DNA of 47,427 nucleotides. Source: an uncultured Bacteroidota bacterium (lineage in GTDB: Bacteria; Bacteroidota; Bacteroidia; Bacteroidales; F082). The notes below the pieces were generated by a model. It had not been told where the DNA came from and did not search any database. It saw only the letters and a list, made by a program, of their open reading frames with translations. Positions 1-8,780 of this stretch are shown here, piece after piece; positions within the stretch are counted from its first letter, which is position 1, and each line of letters begins with the position of its first letter. Both the position numbers and the translations under genes were made by a program. The stretch lies in contig CALDOI010000104.1 in assembly GCA_937912115.1 (NCBI GenBank), positions 1 to 47,427 on the forward strand, given 5' to 3'.

Positions 1-75
1 GCAGAAAATATTAAAATATCAAACCCTATTGACCTTATTATTGCTGAAGGCATACACCGTCACCTTGCTCAATAA
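1..75 (+). CDS. ispD: C-terminal end of a probable 2-C-methyl-D-erythritol 4-phosphate cytidylyltransferase (partial)
   Basis: Frame 1 is open from the first base and ends at TAA 73-75, giving 24 residues. The stretch IKISNPIDLIIAEGI resembles the conserved C-terminal end of IspD proteins, where an NIKITxPxDLxxAE motif closes the domain. IspD makes CDP-methylerythritol in the non-mevalonate isoprenoid pathway. Only the tail is visible, so the identification rests on one short motif. The gene runs into the window from the left and is convergent with the minus-strand polyamine operon. Confidence 0.55.
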   Translation, partial: AENIKISNPIDLIIAEGIHRHLAQ

Positions 76-114
76 ATAAATTTCTTGAAACGAAATTTCT
101 TTATTACACCTCAC

Positions 115-156
115 CCAAAACTTTTTCTAAAAGTTTTGGCCTCTCCTCAGGGAGAG
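115..156. terminator. Two back-to-back hairpins between convergent genes
   Basis: Positions 115-125 (CCAAAACTTTT) pair perfectly with 129-139 around a 3-base loop. Positions 141-146 (CTCTCC) pair perfectly with 151-156 around a 4-base loop. The hairpins sit between the end of the plus-strand ispD fragment and the end of the minus-strand operon, so they could terminate transcription from both sides. No clean T-run follows the second stem, so the terminator role is inference. Confidence 0.5.
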
Positions 157-210
157 TTGAAATAGGAACCCTAAGGCAAGCCTCGGGGAATTCTTCAAAT
201 TAACCAATCA

Positions 211-543
211 TTAATCAGCGTCGTAGTTTTCATTTTCTGAAAGATATTCAATATCAGAATACTCATCTTCATACTTCTCTTTAACATCTTCCCTTAGGAT
301 TCCGTCATCATCAAAGTCGTCATCGTTATCAACTATTTGTTCAGCTCTTCTTATCGACATTCGGACCATATATATCTTCTCAAAAGTTTCGAAAGGCAAA
401 GCACTTACCAATTCACCCTTACTATTCCTAAATTCAATTAAGTGCTGGCTATATCCTTCGGGATAAACAAGTTTTATTTGCTCTTTTAATTCCTCACTCA
501 ATTTATCGTAATCCTGAATTACTCTTAATTTATTAACTTCCAT
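211..543 (-). CDS. Small acidic conserved protein at the end of the polyamine operon
   Basis: A 110-residue protein with no signal peptide or membrane segment. Residues about 1-65 contain a mixed helix/strand core with the motif ALPFET. Residues about 68-110 are very acidic, with runs such as DNDDDFDDDG and a tail rich in D, E and Y. I recognise it as a type of small acidic protein recurrent in Bacteroidetes, but know no function for it. It starts 18 bp after the stop of the deoxyhypusine-synthase homologue and on the same strand, so co-transcription with the polyamine genes is likely. The acidic tail could bind cations or polyamines, which is speculation. Confidence 0.8.
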   Translation of the reverse strand: MEVNKLRVIQDYDKLSEELKEQIKLVYPEGYSQHLIEFRNSKGELVSALPFETFEKIYMVRMSIRRAEQIVDNDDDFDDDGILREDVKEKYEDEYSDIEYLSENENYDAD

Positions 544-561
544 AACATTAAATTTTAATCA

Positions 562-1539
562 TTACCAATCAAGTAAATAAGCAAATATAAGGGGTGCAAC
601 AATTGTTGCATCCGATTCAATAATAAATTTAGGTGTGTCAATATCTAACTTGCCCCAAGTAATTTTTTCGTTAGGAACTGCACCTGAATATGAACCATAG
701 CTGGTTGTAGAATCAGATATTTGACAAAAATAGCTCCACATTGGAGTATTCGTTCTTTCCAAATCCTGATACATCATTGGAACAACACATATTGGAAAAT
801 CACCTGCAATACCACCTCCTATTTGAAAGAAACCAATACCATTATCTTTGGTGTTTTCTGTATACCAATCAGCCAACCAGGTCATGTATTCAATCCCTGA
901 TTTCATTGTTGAAGGCTTTAATTCGCCCTTTATGCAATATGAGGCAAAAATATTACCCATAGTTGAGTCCTCCCATCCAGGAACAATAATGGGGAGATTC
1001 TTTTTAGCAGCAGCAAGCATCCAGCTATTCAATGGGTCTATTTCATAATACTGTTCCAGCACTCCCGAAAGAAGCATTTTATACATAAATTCATGCGGAA
1101 AATATCGTTCGCCTTTGTCCTCAGCATCTTTCCAGATATTGAAAACATGTGCTTGCAGCCTTCTAAAAGCTTCTTCTTCAGGGATACATGTATCGGTTAC
1201 CCTATTTAGTCCCTTTTCCAATAATTCCCATTCCTGTTTTGGCGATAAATTGCGATATTCAGGAACACGCTTATAATGTGAATGAGCAACAAGATTCATA
1301 ATATCTTCTTCCAGATTTGCTCCGGTACACGAAATAATCTGCACCTTGTCTTGTCGTATAATCTCTGCCAATGATTTGCCCAGTTCAGCTGTGCTCATCG
1401 CTCCCGCAAGAGTAATCATCATTTTGTTACCTAAAGCAAGTTGGTTTTCGAAACCCACAGCCGCATCAACCAAGGTAGCTGCATTAAAATGTTTGTAATG
1501 TTTGGTTACAAACTGTGAAATTGGTCCTTTACTATTCAT
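562..1539 (-). CDS. Deoxyhypusine synthase family protein, probable homospermidine synthase type
   Basis: A 325-residue member of the NAD-dependent deoxyhypusine synthase fold. Residues 72-80 (TGANLEEDI) match the NAD-binding TxGxxEED motif. ITWGKL at 293-298 places K297 at the lysine that forms the butyl-imine intermediate. Residues 241-247 (GGGIAGD) occupy the place where eukaryotic enzymes have GGGVxKHH, so the two histidines are missing. Bacteria have no eIF5A. A bacterial homologue, SpeY of Anabaena, is known to be required for homospermidine synthesis. Immediate linkage to arginine decarboxylase and agmatinase, which supply putrescine, supports a polyamine product. The start overlaps the agmatinase stop by one base. 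The family is firm; the homospermidine product is inferred. Confidence 0.9.
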   Translation of the reverse strand: MNSKGPISQFVTKHYKHFNAATLVDAAVGFENQLALGNKMMITLAGAMSTAELGKSLAEIIRQDKVQIISCTGANLEEDIMNLVAHSHYKRVPEYRNLSPKQEWELLEKGLNRVTDTCIPEEEAFRRLQAHVFNIWKDAEDKGERYFPHEFMYKMLLSGVLEQYYEIDPLNSWMLAAAKKNLPIIVPGWEDSTMGNIFASYCIKGELKPSTMKSGIEYMTWLADWYTENTKDNGIGFFQIGGGIAGDFPICVVPMMYQDLERTNTPMWSYFCQISDSTTSYGSYSGAVPNEKITWGKLDIDTPKFIIESDATIVAPLIFAYLLDW

Positions 1540-2381
1540 TATTTAAATTTATAACTAAGCATACTATAATACAATTTTGCCACCAAAAATTCGGGTGCTT
1601 TGTTCCCCGCTATTGGTGCTAGCTCAACAATATCAAAACCCACAACATTTTTTTGATCAAATACTTTTTTTAAATAACTAATTGTAGTATTCCAATCTAA
1701 TCCTCCCGGCTCCGGTGTTCCTGTTGATGGCATTATTGAAGGATCAAGGGCATCGAGATCGAAAGTTATATATACGTTATCGCTCATTAGGTCTATTGAC
1801 CTCTGCATCCATGTTTTTGATAAATAAATATCCTGCGCAAAATAACACTTTTCTTTATTTAGATATTGCTTTTCGCAGATATCCATACTACGAATACCCA
1901 CTTGAATTAAATTTGCATTTTTACTTGCATCGTGCAAAGCACAAGCATGGTTAAACTTCGATCCTAAATAATCTTTGCGTAAATCGGCATGAGCATCAAG
2001 TTGAAGAATTGTAATATCAGGATATTTCTCATAGAAGGCTTTAATAACTCCAATGCTAATTGAATGTTCACCACCAAAAAAAGTTAAGAATTTATTAGTG
2101 TTTAATAATTCCTTTGTTCTGTTGTAAACAACTTCAAAAACTGATTCCGGTGTAGAGTCTTCCGTTATGTCGGGAAGAATATGAATTCCTTTTTTATAAA
2201 CTTCTGTATCTGTTTCTATATTGTATAATTCCATGTTTTCAGAAGCTTCCAGAAAAGCACTAAATGCCTTATCAGCACCTTTTCCCCATGTACTCGTTCC
2301 GTCGTAGGGTATTGATTGCAATAATATTGCTGAATTATTATAATCAGCATACTGATCTTCTATTCCTGCAAAGTTTCCCAT
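1539..2381 (-). CDS. speB: Agmatinase (ureohydrolase family)
   Basis: A 280-residue arginase-fold enzyme with the complete binuclear manganese set: GGEHS with H106, DAHAD with D129/H131/D133, and DLDALDP with D208/D210. It should hydrolyse agmatine to putrescine and urea in the cytoplasm. The length is normal for bacterial SpeB. The gene lies 3 bp after the arginine decarboxylase stop and overlaps the next gene by one base, so translation is probably coupled. Agmatinase is preferred over arginase because of the upstream arginine decarboxylase. Compare the degenerate arginase-fold protein at 24248-25420. Confidence 0.92.
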   Translation of the reverse strand: MGNFAGIEDQYADYNNSAILLQSIPYDGTSTWGKGADKAFSAFLEASENMELYNIETDTEVYKKGIHILPDITEDSTPESVFEVVYNRTKELLNTNKFLTFFGGEHSISIGVIKAFYEKYPDITILQLDAHADLRKDYLGSKFNHACALHDASKNANLIQVGIRSMDICEKQYLNKEKCYFAQDIYLSKTWMQRSIDLMSDNVYITFDLDALDPSIMPSTGTPEPGGLDWNTTISYLKKVFDQKNVVGFDIVELAPIAGNKAPEFLVAKLYYSMLSYKFK

Positions 2382-2384
2382 TTT

Positions 2385-3791
2385 CTAACTTTTGTAACCT
2401 AATATTTTAAACATCTCTTCCGCCGACTGCTCCTCTCTATAAACATAATCAATTATATTTCCTTTATCATCCCGGTCGATAATAACGTGTTTTGGCGAAG
2501 GAATAAGGCAATGCTTTATTCCACCATATCCACTAATTGCATCCTGATAAGCACCTGTATGGAAGAAGCCTAAATACAATGGCTCTTTATCATCATCAGA
2601 GTATTTTGGTAACAAAATTTCCTGATTTAAATCTTCAGAATTATAATAATCGGAATGGTCGCAACTTATGCCCCCGATATTAGCACGGTGGTATTCATTA
2701 TCCCATTTATTAATCGGCAAAAGAATAAATTTTTCATGAATCGACCAAGCATCTGGTATTGTATTCATCAAGCTATTATTGATTATATACCACGATTCAG
2801 TATCATTCTGCTTTTTTTGTTCCAATACTTTAAAGATAATCGCTCCTGATTCACCCACCGTATACTTACCAAATTCAGTATAAATATCTGGTTCAATTAC
2901 ATTTTCTTTTACGCAATTTTCTTTAATATTTTTGATTATTTCATTAATCATGTATTCATAATTATACTCAAAACCAAGATGATTACGTATTGGAAACCCA
3001 CCACCAAGATTAAAGGAATCTAAACTTGTACAATCTTTTTTTAGATCGATATACAATTTAAGGGCTTTTTGAAACTCGCCCCAATAATACAATGTGTCTT
3101 TGATGCCTGAATCAACAAAAAAATGAAGCATTTTAAGCTCAATATTTTCATTGTTTTTAATGCTGCTATTAAAAAAGTCAAGCATCTCGGTATGCCGGAT
3201 TCCAAGGCGTGATGTATAATATGCTGACTGAGCCTCTTCATTAACAGCCATGCGCAAACCTATTTTGATTTTCCTATTGCCTGATAACAATTGAATTCGT
3301 TCAAGTTCATTAATACTATCGAGTATAATGGTTGAGTTTTTAAACCCGGCATCTTGTATAAGAAGTATTTTCTTTATATAATCATCGGTTTTATAACCAT
3401 TGTGTAGTATAATCCTGCCTTTGTCTATTTTTTTTTCCTTGTAAAGATTCAATATCAAGTCAATATCAAAAGAAGAAGAGGTTTCGAGATTCACTTTATG
3501 CTTTAAGGCTTCACTAATTACATGATGAAAGTGATTACATTTTGTACAATAGCAATTAAAATATTTCCCCTGGTAACCATTGTTTTTGATCGCTCGGTTA
3601 AAAAGGTTTCTGGCTTTTTTAATTTGGTCGCCTATCTTTGGTAGATATATAAACCGAAATGGAGTTCCATGCTTCTCAATCAAATGCTTCAGCGACACCC
3701 CATGAAAGGTTAAATAACCATCTCTTAAATCAAAACCTTCTTGGGGAAAGTAATAACTTTGTTCTATCAAATCAAAATAAGTGTTTTTCAT
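2385..3791 (-). CDS. speA: Arginine decarboxylase (PLP-dependent, alanine-racemase fold)
   Basis: A 468-residue decarboxylase of the Orn/Lys/Arg group 2 family. YCTKCN at 81-86 places the PLP lysine at K84, and ETSSSFDI follows, as expected for the barrel domain. FNLGGGFPI supplies the phosphate-binding glycine loop. EFGKYTVGESGAI and the C-terminal FFHTGAYQDA form the substrate and dimer site. It is shorter than the roughly 630-residue SpeA of E. coli and fits the short form seen in Bacteroidetes. It is first in the operon and supplies agmatine to the next gene. Diaminopimelate or carboxynorspermidine decarboxylase are alternatives, but the adjacent agmatinase favours arginine. Confidence 0.85.
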   Translation of the reverse strand: MKNTYFDLIEQSYYFPQEGFDLRDGYLTFHGVSLKHLIEKHGTPFRFIYLPKIGDQIKKARNLFNRAIKNNGYQGKYFNCYCTKCNHFHHVISEALKHKVNLETSSSFDIDLILNLYKEKKIDKGRIILHNGYKTDDYIKKILLIQDAGFKNSTIILDSINELERIQLLSGNRKIKIGLRMAVNEEAQSAYYTSRLGIRHTEMLDFFNSSIKNNENIELKMLHFFVDSGIKDTLYYWGEFQKALKLYIDLKKDCTSLDSFNLGGGFPIRNHLGFEYNYEYMINEIIKNIKENCVKENVIEPDIYTEFGKYTVGESGAIIFKVLEQKKQNDTESWYIINNSLMNTIPDAWSIHEKFILLPINKWDNEYHRANIGGISCDHSDYYNSEDLNQEILLPKYSDDDKEPLYLGFFHTGAYQDAISGYGGIKHCLIPSPKHVIIDRDDKGNIIDYVYREEQSAEEMFKILGYKS

Positions 3792-3902
3792 CTACGTTTT
3801 CATTATTTGTGGTTTAAATGATCGCCAACAGCAATATTACAAAGAACGCCGATGGAAGGAATGAACAAAATCTACAACCCAACTGCTTAATATCTTTGAT
3901 GA

Positions 3903-3930
3903 CAAATTTATAAAAGTTCTAATATAACAA
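3903..3930 (-). promoter_or_regulatory. Possible promoter of the polyamine operon
   Basis: Read on the minus strand, TAAATTTG (3903-3910) matches the Bacteroidetes -7 consensus TAnnTTTG. A TTG at 3928-3930 lies 17 bp upstream, slightly short of the usual spacing. The predicted start is about 105 bases ahead of speA. The rest of 3792-4031 holds no gene that I can see. Confidence 0.35.
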
Positions 3931-4031
3931 TGCTTTTTATGAAAATTTTATTTTTCTCATAACACACTGTATATCTATTTTATACAAAGAATTCCCACAA
4001 GATCAGTAAGACTTAAAATACATATAACAGA

Positions 4032-5165
4032 TTATTTCAATTCTCCTCTGCCTTTCCATTCAAACTTAAACGCAAATGATGAAAATGCTGCCAAAACAAT
4101 ATAAATAGGATAAACAAACTCCATAAAGAAAAACAAAGGTTTTAGATTAGCTTTGCTTGAAAATGTGAGAAACCTGAAAACTAGAGGCATATCGATAAAA
4201 AACTTGGTAATAATAATCAGGATATAAATTGGTAATAACCAAGTGTACAACAAACTGCCCACTAACATTAGAAAAAGAATTGTATTAAACAAAAAAACAG
4301 TTAAGGAAACAATTATTGGCCACGCTAACTGATAACCCGTAGCCTTTGATGCCCATCTCATCCTTTGTTTTAAAAATTCTTTAATTCCAATAGGGGCATT
4401 TGTTGAAACAATCGCCTCTTCATTAAGCAGAAATCCTACTGACTGCGAACCATATTTTGCTACAACATGGTGAATAAGAAAAACATCATCGCCTGATGTA
4501 AATTTTTTCCCACTCTTTTCATTACTTAAAAATACTTCCCGCTCAAAAGCAAGGTTGGCACCATTGCCCATTAATGGCAAACCAATACCCACCGAACCCG
4601 CTCCAGCTGCAACCAGACTGACAAAATCCAGTGCAAATAATTTTTGTATTATCGATTTTTCATTTTCATAAACAACCGGACCAAGTATTATTTTTTGTCC
4701 ACTAGAATTATACTGATGAACGATGCTTGTTATCCATCCTGTTTTTATACTGCAGTCACCATCTGTTGTGATTATTAACTTTGCGGATGACTTTGCTATA
4801 CCCTCTTTCAAGGCACTTTTTTTGCCTTCTCCCTTGGCAGATATAACAACTATCTGTTTACCTGAAATATCTTTAATTGATTGTTCAACTATCTCAACTG
4901 TATTATCTGTTGAGTGATCATCAACAATAATTAAATCATATAAATTAGGGTCGTAATTTTGATTGATTAGTTGGTTAATTAGTTTCTGAATGTTAGTGCT
5001 TTCATTTCTTACAGCAACCACAATGCTAACCAGTACTTCATCATTATGTTCATATATAGCTGAACCAGCTGATAGTTTTAACCAGCCATAAGAAATCATC
5101 CCAATAACTATGAGATATGCTATTGTAACTACAAATACAATCCAAATGATTGAGCTAACTATCAT
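4032..5165 (-). CDS. Membrane-associated family 2 glycosyltransferase
   Basis: A 377-residue GT-A transferase. An N-terminal membrane helix (about 5-28) precedes the nucleotide-sugar domain. This has VSIVVAVRNES, DLIIVDDHSTDNT, the metal-binding TTDGD, the acceptor-site GDDV and the QRMRW motif typical of processive or polyprenyl-linked GT2 enzymes. Two or three C-terminal helices (about 290-365) follow. It should move a sugar onto a lipid or polymer acceptor at the inner face of the membrane; the sugar cannot be read from sequence. Its start overlaps the end of the upstream flippase-like gene by 11 bp, so the two are translationally coupled and probably serve one glycolipid or cell-surface pathway. 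Confidence 0.9.
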   Translation of the reverse strand: MIVSSIIWIVFVVTIAYLIVIGMISYGWLKLSAGSAIYEHNDEVLVSIVVAVRNESTNIQKLINQLINQNYDPNLYDLIIVDDHSTDNTVEIVEQSIKDISGKQIVVISAKGEGKKSALKEGIAKSSAKLIITTDGDCSIKTGWITSIVHQYNSSGQKIILGPVVYENEKSIIQKLFALDFVSLVAAGAGSVGIGLPLMGNGANLAFEREVFLSNEKSGKKFTSGDDVFLIHHVVAKYGSQSVGFLLNEEAIVSTNAPIGIKEFLKQRMRWASKATGYQLAWPIIVSLTVFLFNTILFLMLVGSLLYTWLLPIYILIIITKFFIDMPLVFRFLTFSSKANLKPLFFFMEFVYPIYIVLAAFSSFAFKFEWKGRGELK

Positions 5166-6198
5166 TGTTTTTTCTAAAAAACTTTAAACTAAAAACAAAT
5201 AATGCTCCCACAACAGCCGGAATAACCAAGTTAAACAACCACAATAACGAAGAGGTACTTACAACCGATACCGCCAATTCAGTATTCCATAAACCTTGAA
5301 TTTCTAAATGGTGTTGAAAAACATATAAACTTACCGAACCTCTTACCCCTATTTCCGTTAATGCAATTGTTGGAATTATTGTCATTAAAAAATAAATAAT
5401 AGCAATTAGCATCATTGCCTCAAAATAATCAATGCCAACATTAAATAATCTTAATAAAAGAAAAAACTGGAATGAAAAAACTGCATATCTAAGAAGACTT
5501 AATACAAGAACATTCAATAATTCTCTCTGGTTATACCACGAAAATACTTCCGCGTACTTCTCAATTTTATTGTAATATTTCCCGCTTATTCTTTGGAGGA
5601 TAATCGAAAAAACAGAAAAATTTAGATAGGCTAGTACCATTGTGGTAGCAGCCGTTATGGTAACCATAATAAAACCTATGTACATCCAAAAATTTAATCT
5701 AACTCCAATATCAAAGTACTCGGGAAAATAAAAAATAGATGCAATCAACCCTAGTATCAACGTTGTTAATAATTGTGCAAAGCTCCCTAATATAGTTGAT
5801 AATACCGCCTGAATTCTATCAGCTTTTTGAAGAATAAATACACGTCCAAGGTAATCTCCAACTCGGTTTGGCATAATCATACTCACCGATATGCCTGCAA
5901 AAACTGCTTTTATAGAATTCCAGAGTGATACTTTTTCTATCTTACTAATTAAATACTTCCACTTAATGCTTTCAATTAATATGTTAACTGGTAATAACAT
6001 CAAAACTGTAATTAATATAAAATCAGACCAAAATCCAGATGCTATACTTTTGAAGTCGTTTAGTAACAAACTCAGGTCTTCCCTATAAAATAGCTGATCA
6101 TACAGAAATACAATAGTGATAACTACAACCAACAACCTTATGAGGATATTCCCTGCCTTCCGGGGGGTGAGGTGTTTTTTGCGTAGTTTTGTTTTCAT
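5155..6198 (-). CDS. Flippase-like membrane protein of the LPG-synthase transmembrane family (UPF0104)
   Basis: A 347-residue polytopic protein with about eight membrane helices and basic termini. The conserved segments MIMPNRVGDYLGR (mid-protein) and IPTIALTEIGVRGS (C-terminal third) are characteristic of the lysylphosphatidylglycerol synthetase transmembrane-domain family. Members without a catalytic domain are thought to flip or handle lipids. The 11-bp overlap with the glycosyltransferase suggests that it moves a glycosylated lipid. The start codon is only 21 bp from the divergent ruvC start. No separate promoter is visible on the minus strand in that gap. Confidence 0.85.
   Translation of the reverse strand: MKTKLRKKHLTPRKAGNILIRLLVVVITIVFLYDQLFYREDLSLLLNDFKSIASGFWSDFILITVLMLLPVNILIESIKWKYLISKIEKVSLWNSIKAVFAGISVSMIMPNRVGDYLGRVFILQKADRIQAVLSTILGSFAQLLTTLILGLIASIFYFPEYFDIGVRLNFWMYIGFIMVTITAATTMVLAYLNFSVFSIILQRISGKYYNKIEKYAEVFSWYNQRELLNVLVLSLLRYAVFSFQFFLLLRLFNVGIDYFEAMMLIAIIYFLMTIIPTIALTEIGVRGSVSLYVFQHHLEIQGLWNTELAVSVVSTSSLLWLFNLVIPAVVGALFVFSLKFFRKNNDS
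6184..6191 (+). promoter_or_regulatory. -7 box for ruvC inside the start of the divergent gene
   Basis: TAGTTTTG matches TAnnTTTG and lies within the first codons of the divergent flippase-like gene. It would start transcription near 6196, giving a leader of about 24 bases. No TTG is seen 19-21 bp upstream, so only half of the promoter is recognisable. Confidence 0.35.
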
Positions 6199-6219
6199 TT
6201 ACTATAACCAGTTAAAAAT

Positions 6220-6768
6220 TTGGAACGAATAATATTAGGCATCGACCCGGGAACAAACATTATGGGTTATGGATTGATCCATCAAAGTGGAAATACAATT
6301 CGTTTAATCACAATGGGTATTCTAAAATTAGGGAGTTATGATAACCATGCGCTAAAATTAAAAAAGATTTTTGAACGCACCCTAGGAATAATAGAAGAAT
6401 ATAATCCTGATGAAATGGCGCTGGAAGCTCCATTTTTTGGTAAAAATGTGCAGTCGATGTTAAAACTTGGTAGAGCACAAGGGGTTGCAATGGCTGCCGG
6501 ATTGTATAAAGACATTCCAATTTTTGAGTATTCTCCGAAAAAAATAAAACAATCAATTACCGGAAATGGTAATGCTTCAAAGGAGCAGGTTGCAGCAATG
6601 TTAAGCAATATTGTGCAAATAGATGAGTCACCGAAATATTTGGATGCAACAGATGGTTTAGCCGCAGCTGTTTGTCATTATTTCCAAGGCTCAGGAATTA
6701 AAACAAATACCAGCTACTCAGGTTGGAAAAGCTTCCTGCAAGATAATCCCGATCGACAAAAAAAGTAA
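6220..6768 (+). CDS. ruvC: Holliday junction endodeoxyribonuclease RuvC
   Basis: A 182-residue RNase-H-fold resolvase that nicks Holliday junctions together with RuvAB. The acidic catalytic set is complete: D9 in GIDPGTN, E69 in ALEAPFFG, and D142 and D145 in [21 protein letters not shown] is the usual DNA-binding segment. The only usable start is TTG at 6220, because an in-frame TAA lies five codons upstream; the protein then begins directly at the conserved first strand. The MutS-like gene follows 20 bp later on the same strand, forming a DNA-repair pair. Confidence 0.97.
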   Translation: MERIILGIDPGTNIMGYGLIHQSGNTIRLITMGILKLGSYDNHALKLKKIFERTLGIIEEYNPDEMALEAPFFGKNVQSMLKLGRAQGVAMAAGLYKDIPIFEYSPKKIKQSITGNGNASKEQVAAMLSNIVQIDESPKYLDATDGLAAAVCHYFQGSGIKTNTSYSGWKSFLQDNPDRQKK

Positions 6769-6788
6769 TTATTTAGATTTGTATATTA

Positions 6789-8594
6789 ATGACATATAAT
6801 AAAAATAATCCTCAACAGTATTTCGAAAAACAAAAGGAAAAGTATACCAAATCCCTATCAGATGTACTATTGCAGATAAAAAAGATTTCCTTTGCACGTA
6901 TATCGGTTTTCCTAATAACTGTTATTGGAATATATCTAGCTGTTGCATACGGCCAGCAAACAATAGCATTATTATTTATTTCGGGGGTTGCTCTGTTTAT
7001 ATATTTAGTATACATCCACATAGGATTGGAGAAAAAGAAAATATGGTATGGAACTTTAGTTGATATAAATCGAGATGAGTTAAGATTACTTGATGGACAA
7101 ACTGAAGGAATGCCAACAGGGAAAGAATTTCTTAGCTCGTCTCACCCCTACAATGAGGACCTTGATGTGTTTGGTGAGAAGTCCCTTTTTCAGTTAATTA
7201 ACAGAACCACTACAACAACCGGAAAAATAATGCTTGCCAATAGGTTAAACAACCTTATCGATGATATTCCTTCACTCAAATCCCGACAGGAAGCAATATC
7301 AGAACTGAGTAGCAAACCCAACTGGCGACAAAATTTTCAGGCAGCAGGCAAAATTTTTAAGGAATCTCAAACTGATCAGGCAAATTTATTAAAATGGGCA
7401 AAAAGCTCAAACAATATATTCAACACTTTCTTTTACCGTACAATGCTGATTATTAACCCAATATTAGGATTTGGGATATTAACACTTATTGAATTAAATA
7501 TACTAACCATATCATCATTCTTTATGTTTTTAATTATTCCGTTATTTCTGGTTGGAACAAAACTAGGTGTTATAAATAAAATTCATAATGATGTAAGTAA
7601 GAAGTCGGGGTTATTGTTAAAATATGCAGAGTTATTTTCAATGATAACAAGGGAGGAATTCGATTCGGAATTATTAAGTAATATAAAAGATAAAATCATA
7701 GGTGAAAAAACAGCAAATATTGCCGTTAAGAAGATTGCTAAGATTATGAAATCGATGGATTACCGGTTGAATATGCTTGTGGGAATATTTTTAAATGTTT
7801 TCTTTCTATGGGATATTATGCAGGCTATTAAAATTGAGGTTTGGAAAAAGCAATATGCACAATATTTAGAAATTTGGTTTGATCAACTATCAACAATGGA
7901 TGAGTTACAATCATTTGCCGCGTTTAATTTCAATTTTCCAGATTCAATTTTTCCAGATTTTTGTGATGGGGAATTTAAAATAGTTGCTTCAAGTGTTAAG
8001 CACCCCTTTATATCCAAAAAAGTGAGTGTTGGCAACGATATAAATTTTGATGGATGGAAACAGTATCAGGTAATTACAGGAGCTAATATGGCTGGTAAAA
8101 GTACATATTTGCGCACCGTAGGGGTTAACATTGTTTTGGCTCTTACCGGATCATCTGTTCTCGCCAATAAGTTTTGTATTAGGCCCGTTAACCTTTTCAC
8201 CGGAATAAAAACTACTGATTCGTTACAGGATGGGGAATCATACTTTTTTGCAGAATTAAAACGACTAAAAGAGCTTATTGATAAACTCGATGATGGTGAA
8301 AAACTATTTGTTATACTTGATGAAGTACTCAGGGGAACTAATTCTGCTGACAAGCAAAAAGGGTCTATGGCATTAATTACACAATTGATAAATCTGAATT
8401 CATCCGGTATGATCGCAACTCATGATTTAACTCTGGGAAGCCTTGCAGATGAATTCCCTAAAAATATAATTAATAAACGTTTTGAAGTGGAAATAGCCAA
8501 TAACGAACTAGTATTTGATTATACCCTGAAAGAAGGTATTTCACAGAACCTTAACGCTACATTTTTAATGAAAAAAATGGGGATAACCGTTTAG
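6789..8594 (+). CDS. Membrane-anchored MutS-family ATPase
   Basis: A 601-residue protein with the MutS core and ATPase domains but no N-terminal mismatch-recognition domain. Two membrane helices lie near residues 37-78 and a second hydrophobic pair near 215-262. The clamp/core region runs to about 410. The Walker A motif GANMAGKST is at 431-439, and Walker B with its signature is FVILDEVLRGTNSADK. The C-terminal H-loop is ATHDLTLG. This architecture is common in Bacteroidetes and differs from both MutS1 and MutS2 (no Smr domain). Its substrate is unknown. Linkage to ruvC suggests a DNA-related role, but the membrane segments argue against ordinary mismatch repair. Confidence 0.88.
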   Translation: MTYNKNNPQQYFEKQKEKYTKSLSDVLLQIKKISFARISVFLITVIGIYLAVAYGQQTIALLFISGVALFIYLVYIHIGLEKKKIWYGTLVDINRDELRLLDGQTEGMPTGKEFLSSSHPYNEDLDVFGEKSLFQLINRTTTTTGKIMLANRLNNLIDDIPSLKSRQEAISELSSKPNWRQNFQAAGKIFKESQTDQANLLKWAKSSNNIFNTFFYRTMLIINPILGFGILTLIELNILTISSFFMFLIIPLFLVGTKLGVINKIHNDVSKKSGLLLKYAELFSMITREEFDSELLSNIKDKIIGEKTANIAVKKIAKIMKSMDYRLNMLVGIFLNVFFLWDIMQAIKIEVWKKQYAQYLEIWFDQLSTMDELQSFAAFNFNFPDSIFPDFCDGEFKIVASSVKHPFISKKVSVGNDINFDGWKQYQVITGANMAGKSTYLRTVGVNIVLALTGSSVLANKFCIRPVNLFTGIKTTDSLQDGESYFFAELKRLKELIDKLDDGEKLFVILDEVLRGTNSADKQKGSMALITQLINLNSSGMIATHDLTLGSLADEFPKNIINKRFEVEIANNELVFDYTLKEGISQNLNATFLMKKMGITV

Positions 8595-8730
8595 TCGTCG
8601 GTAATCAAAATATGCCGAATTAGGTATCTATTAAAAAATTTATAACTTTATATTTCGATATTCTGAAATTTGATTGAAAAATTACCCGATTTGAGCAATC
8701 TTAACATACGAAATCATATGTATATTTCGT

Positions 8731-8761
8731 TTGTAAGTATTAAGGATTGTGAGTAAATTTG
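8731..8761 (+). promoter_or_regulatory. Bacteroidetes-type promoter
   Basis: TTG at 8731-8733 (TTTG from 8730), a 20-bp spacer and TAAATTTG at 8754-8761 match the consensus closely. Transcription should start near 8766, about 15 bases before the coiled-coil gene. It is the only strong signal in the 186-bp gap after the MutS-like gene. Confidence 0.65.
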
Positions 8762-8780
8762 CAAAAAGAAAGAGCTAGAT

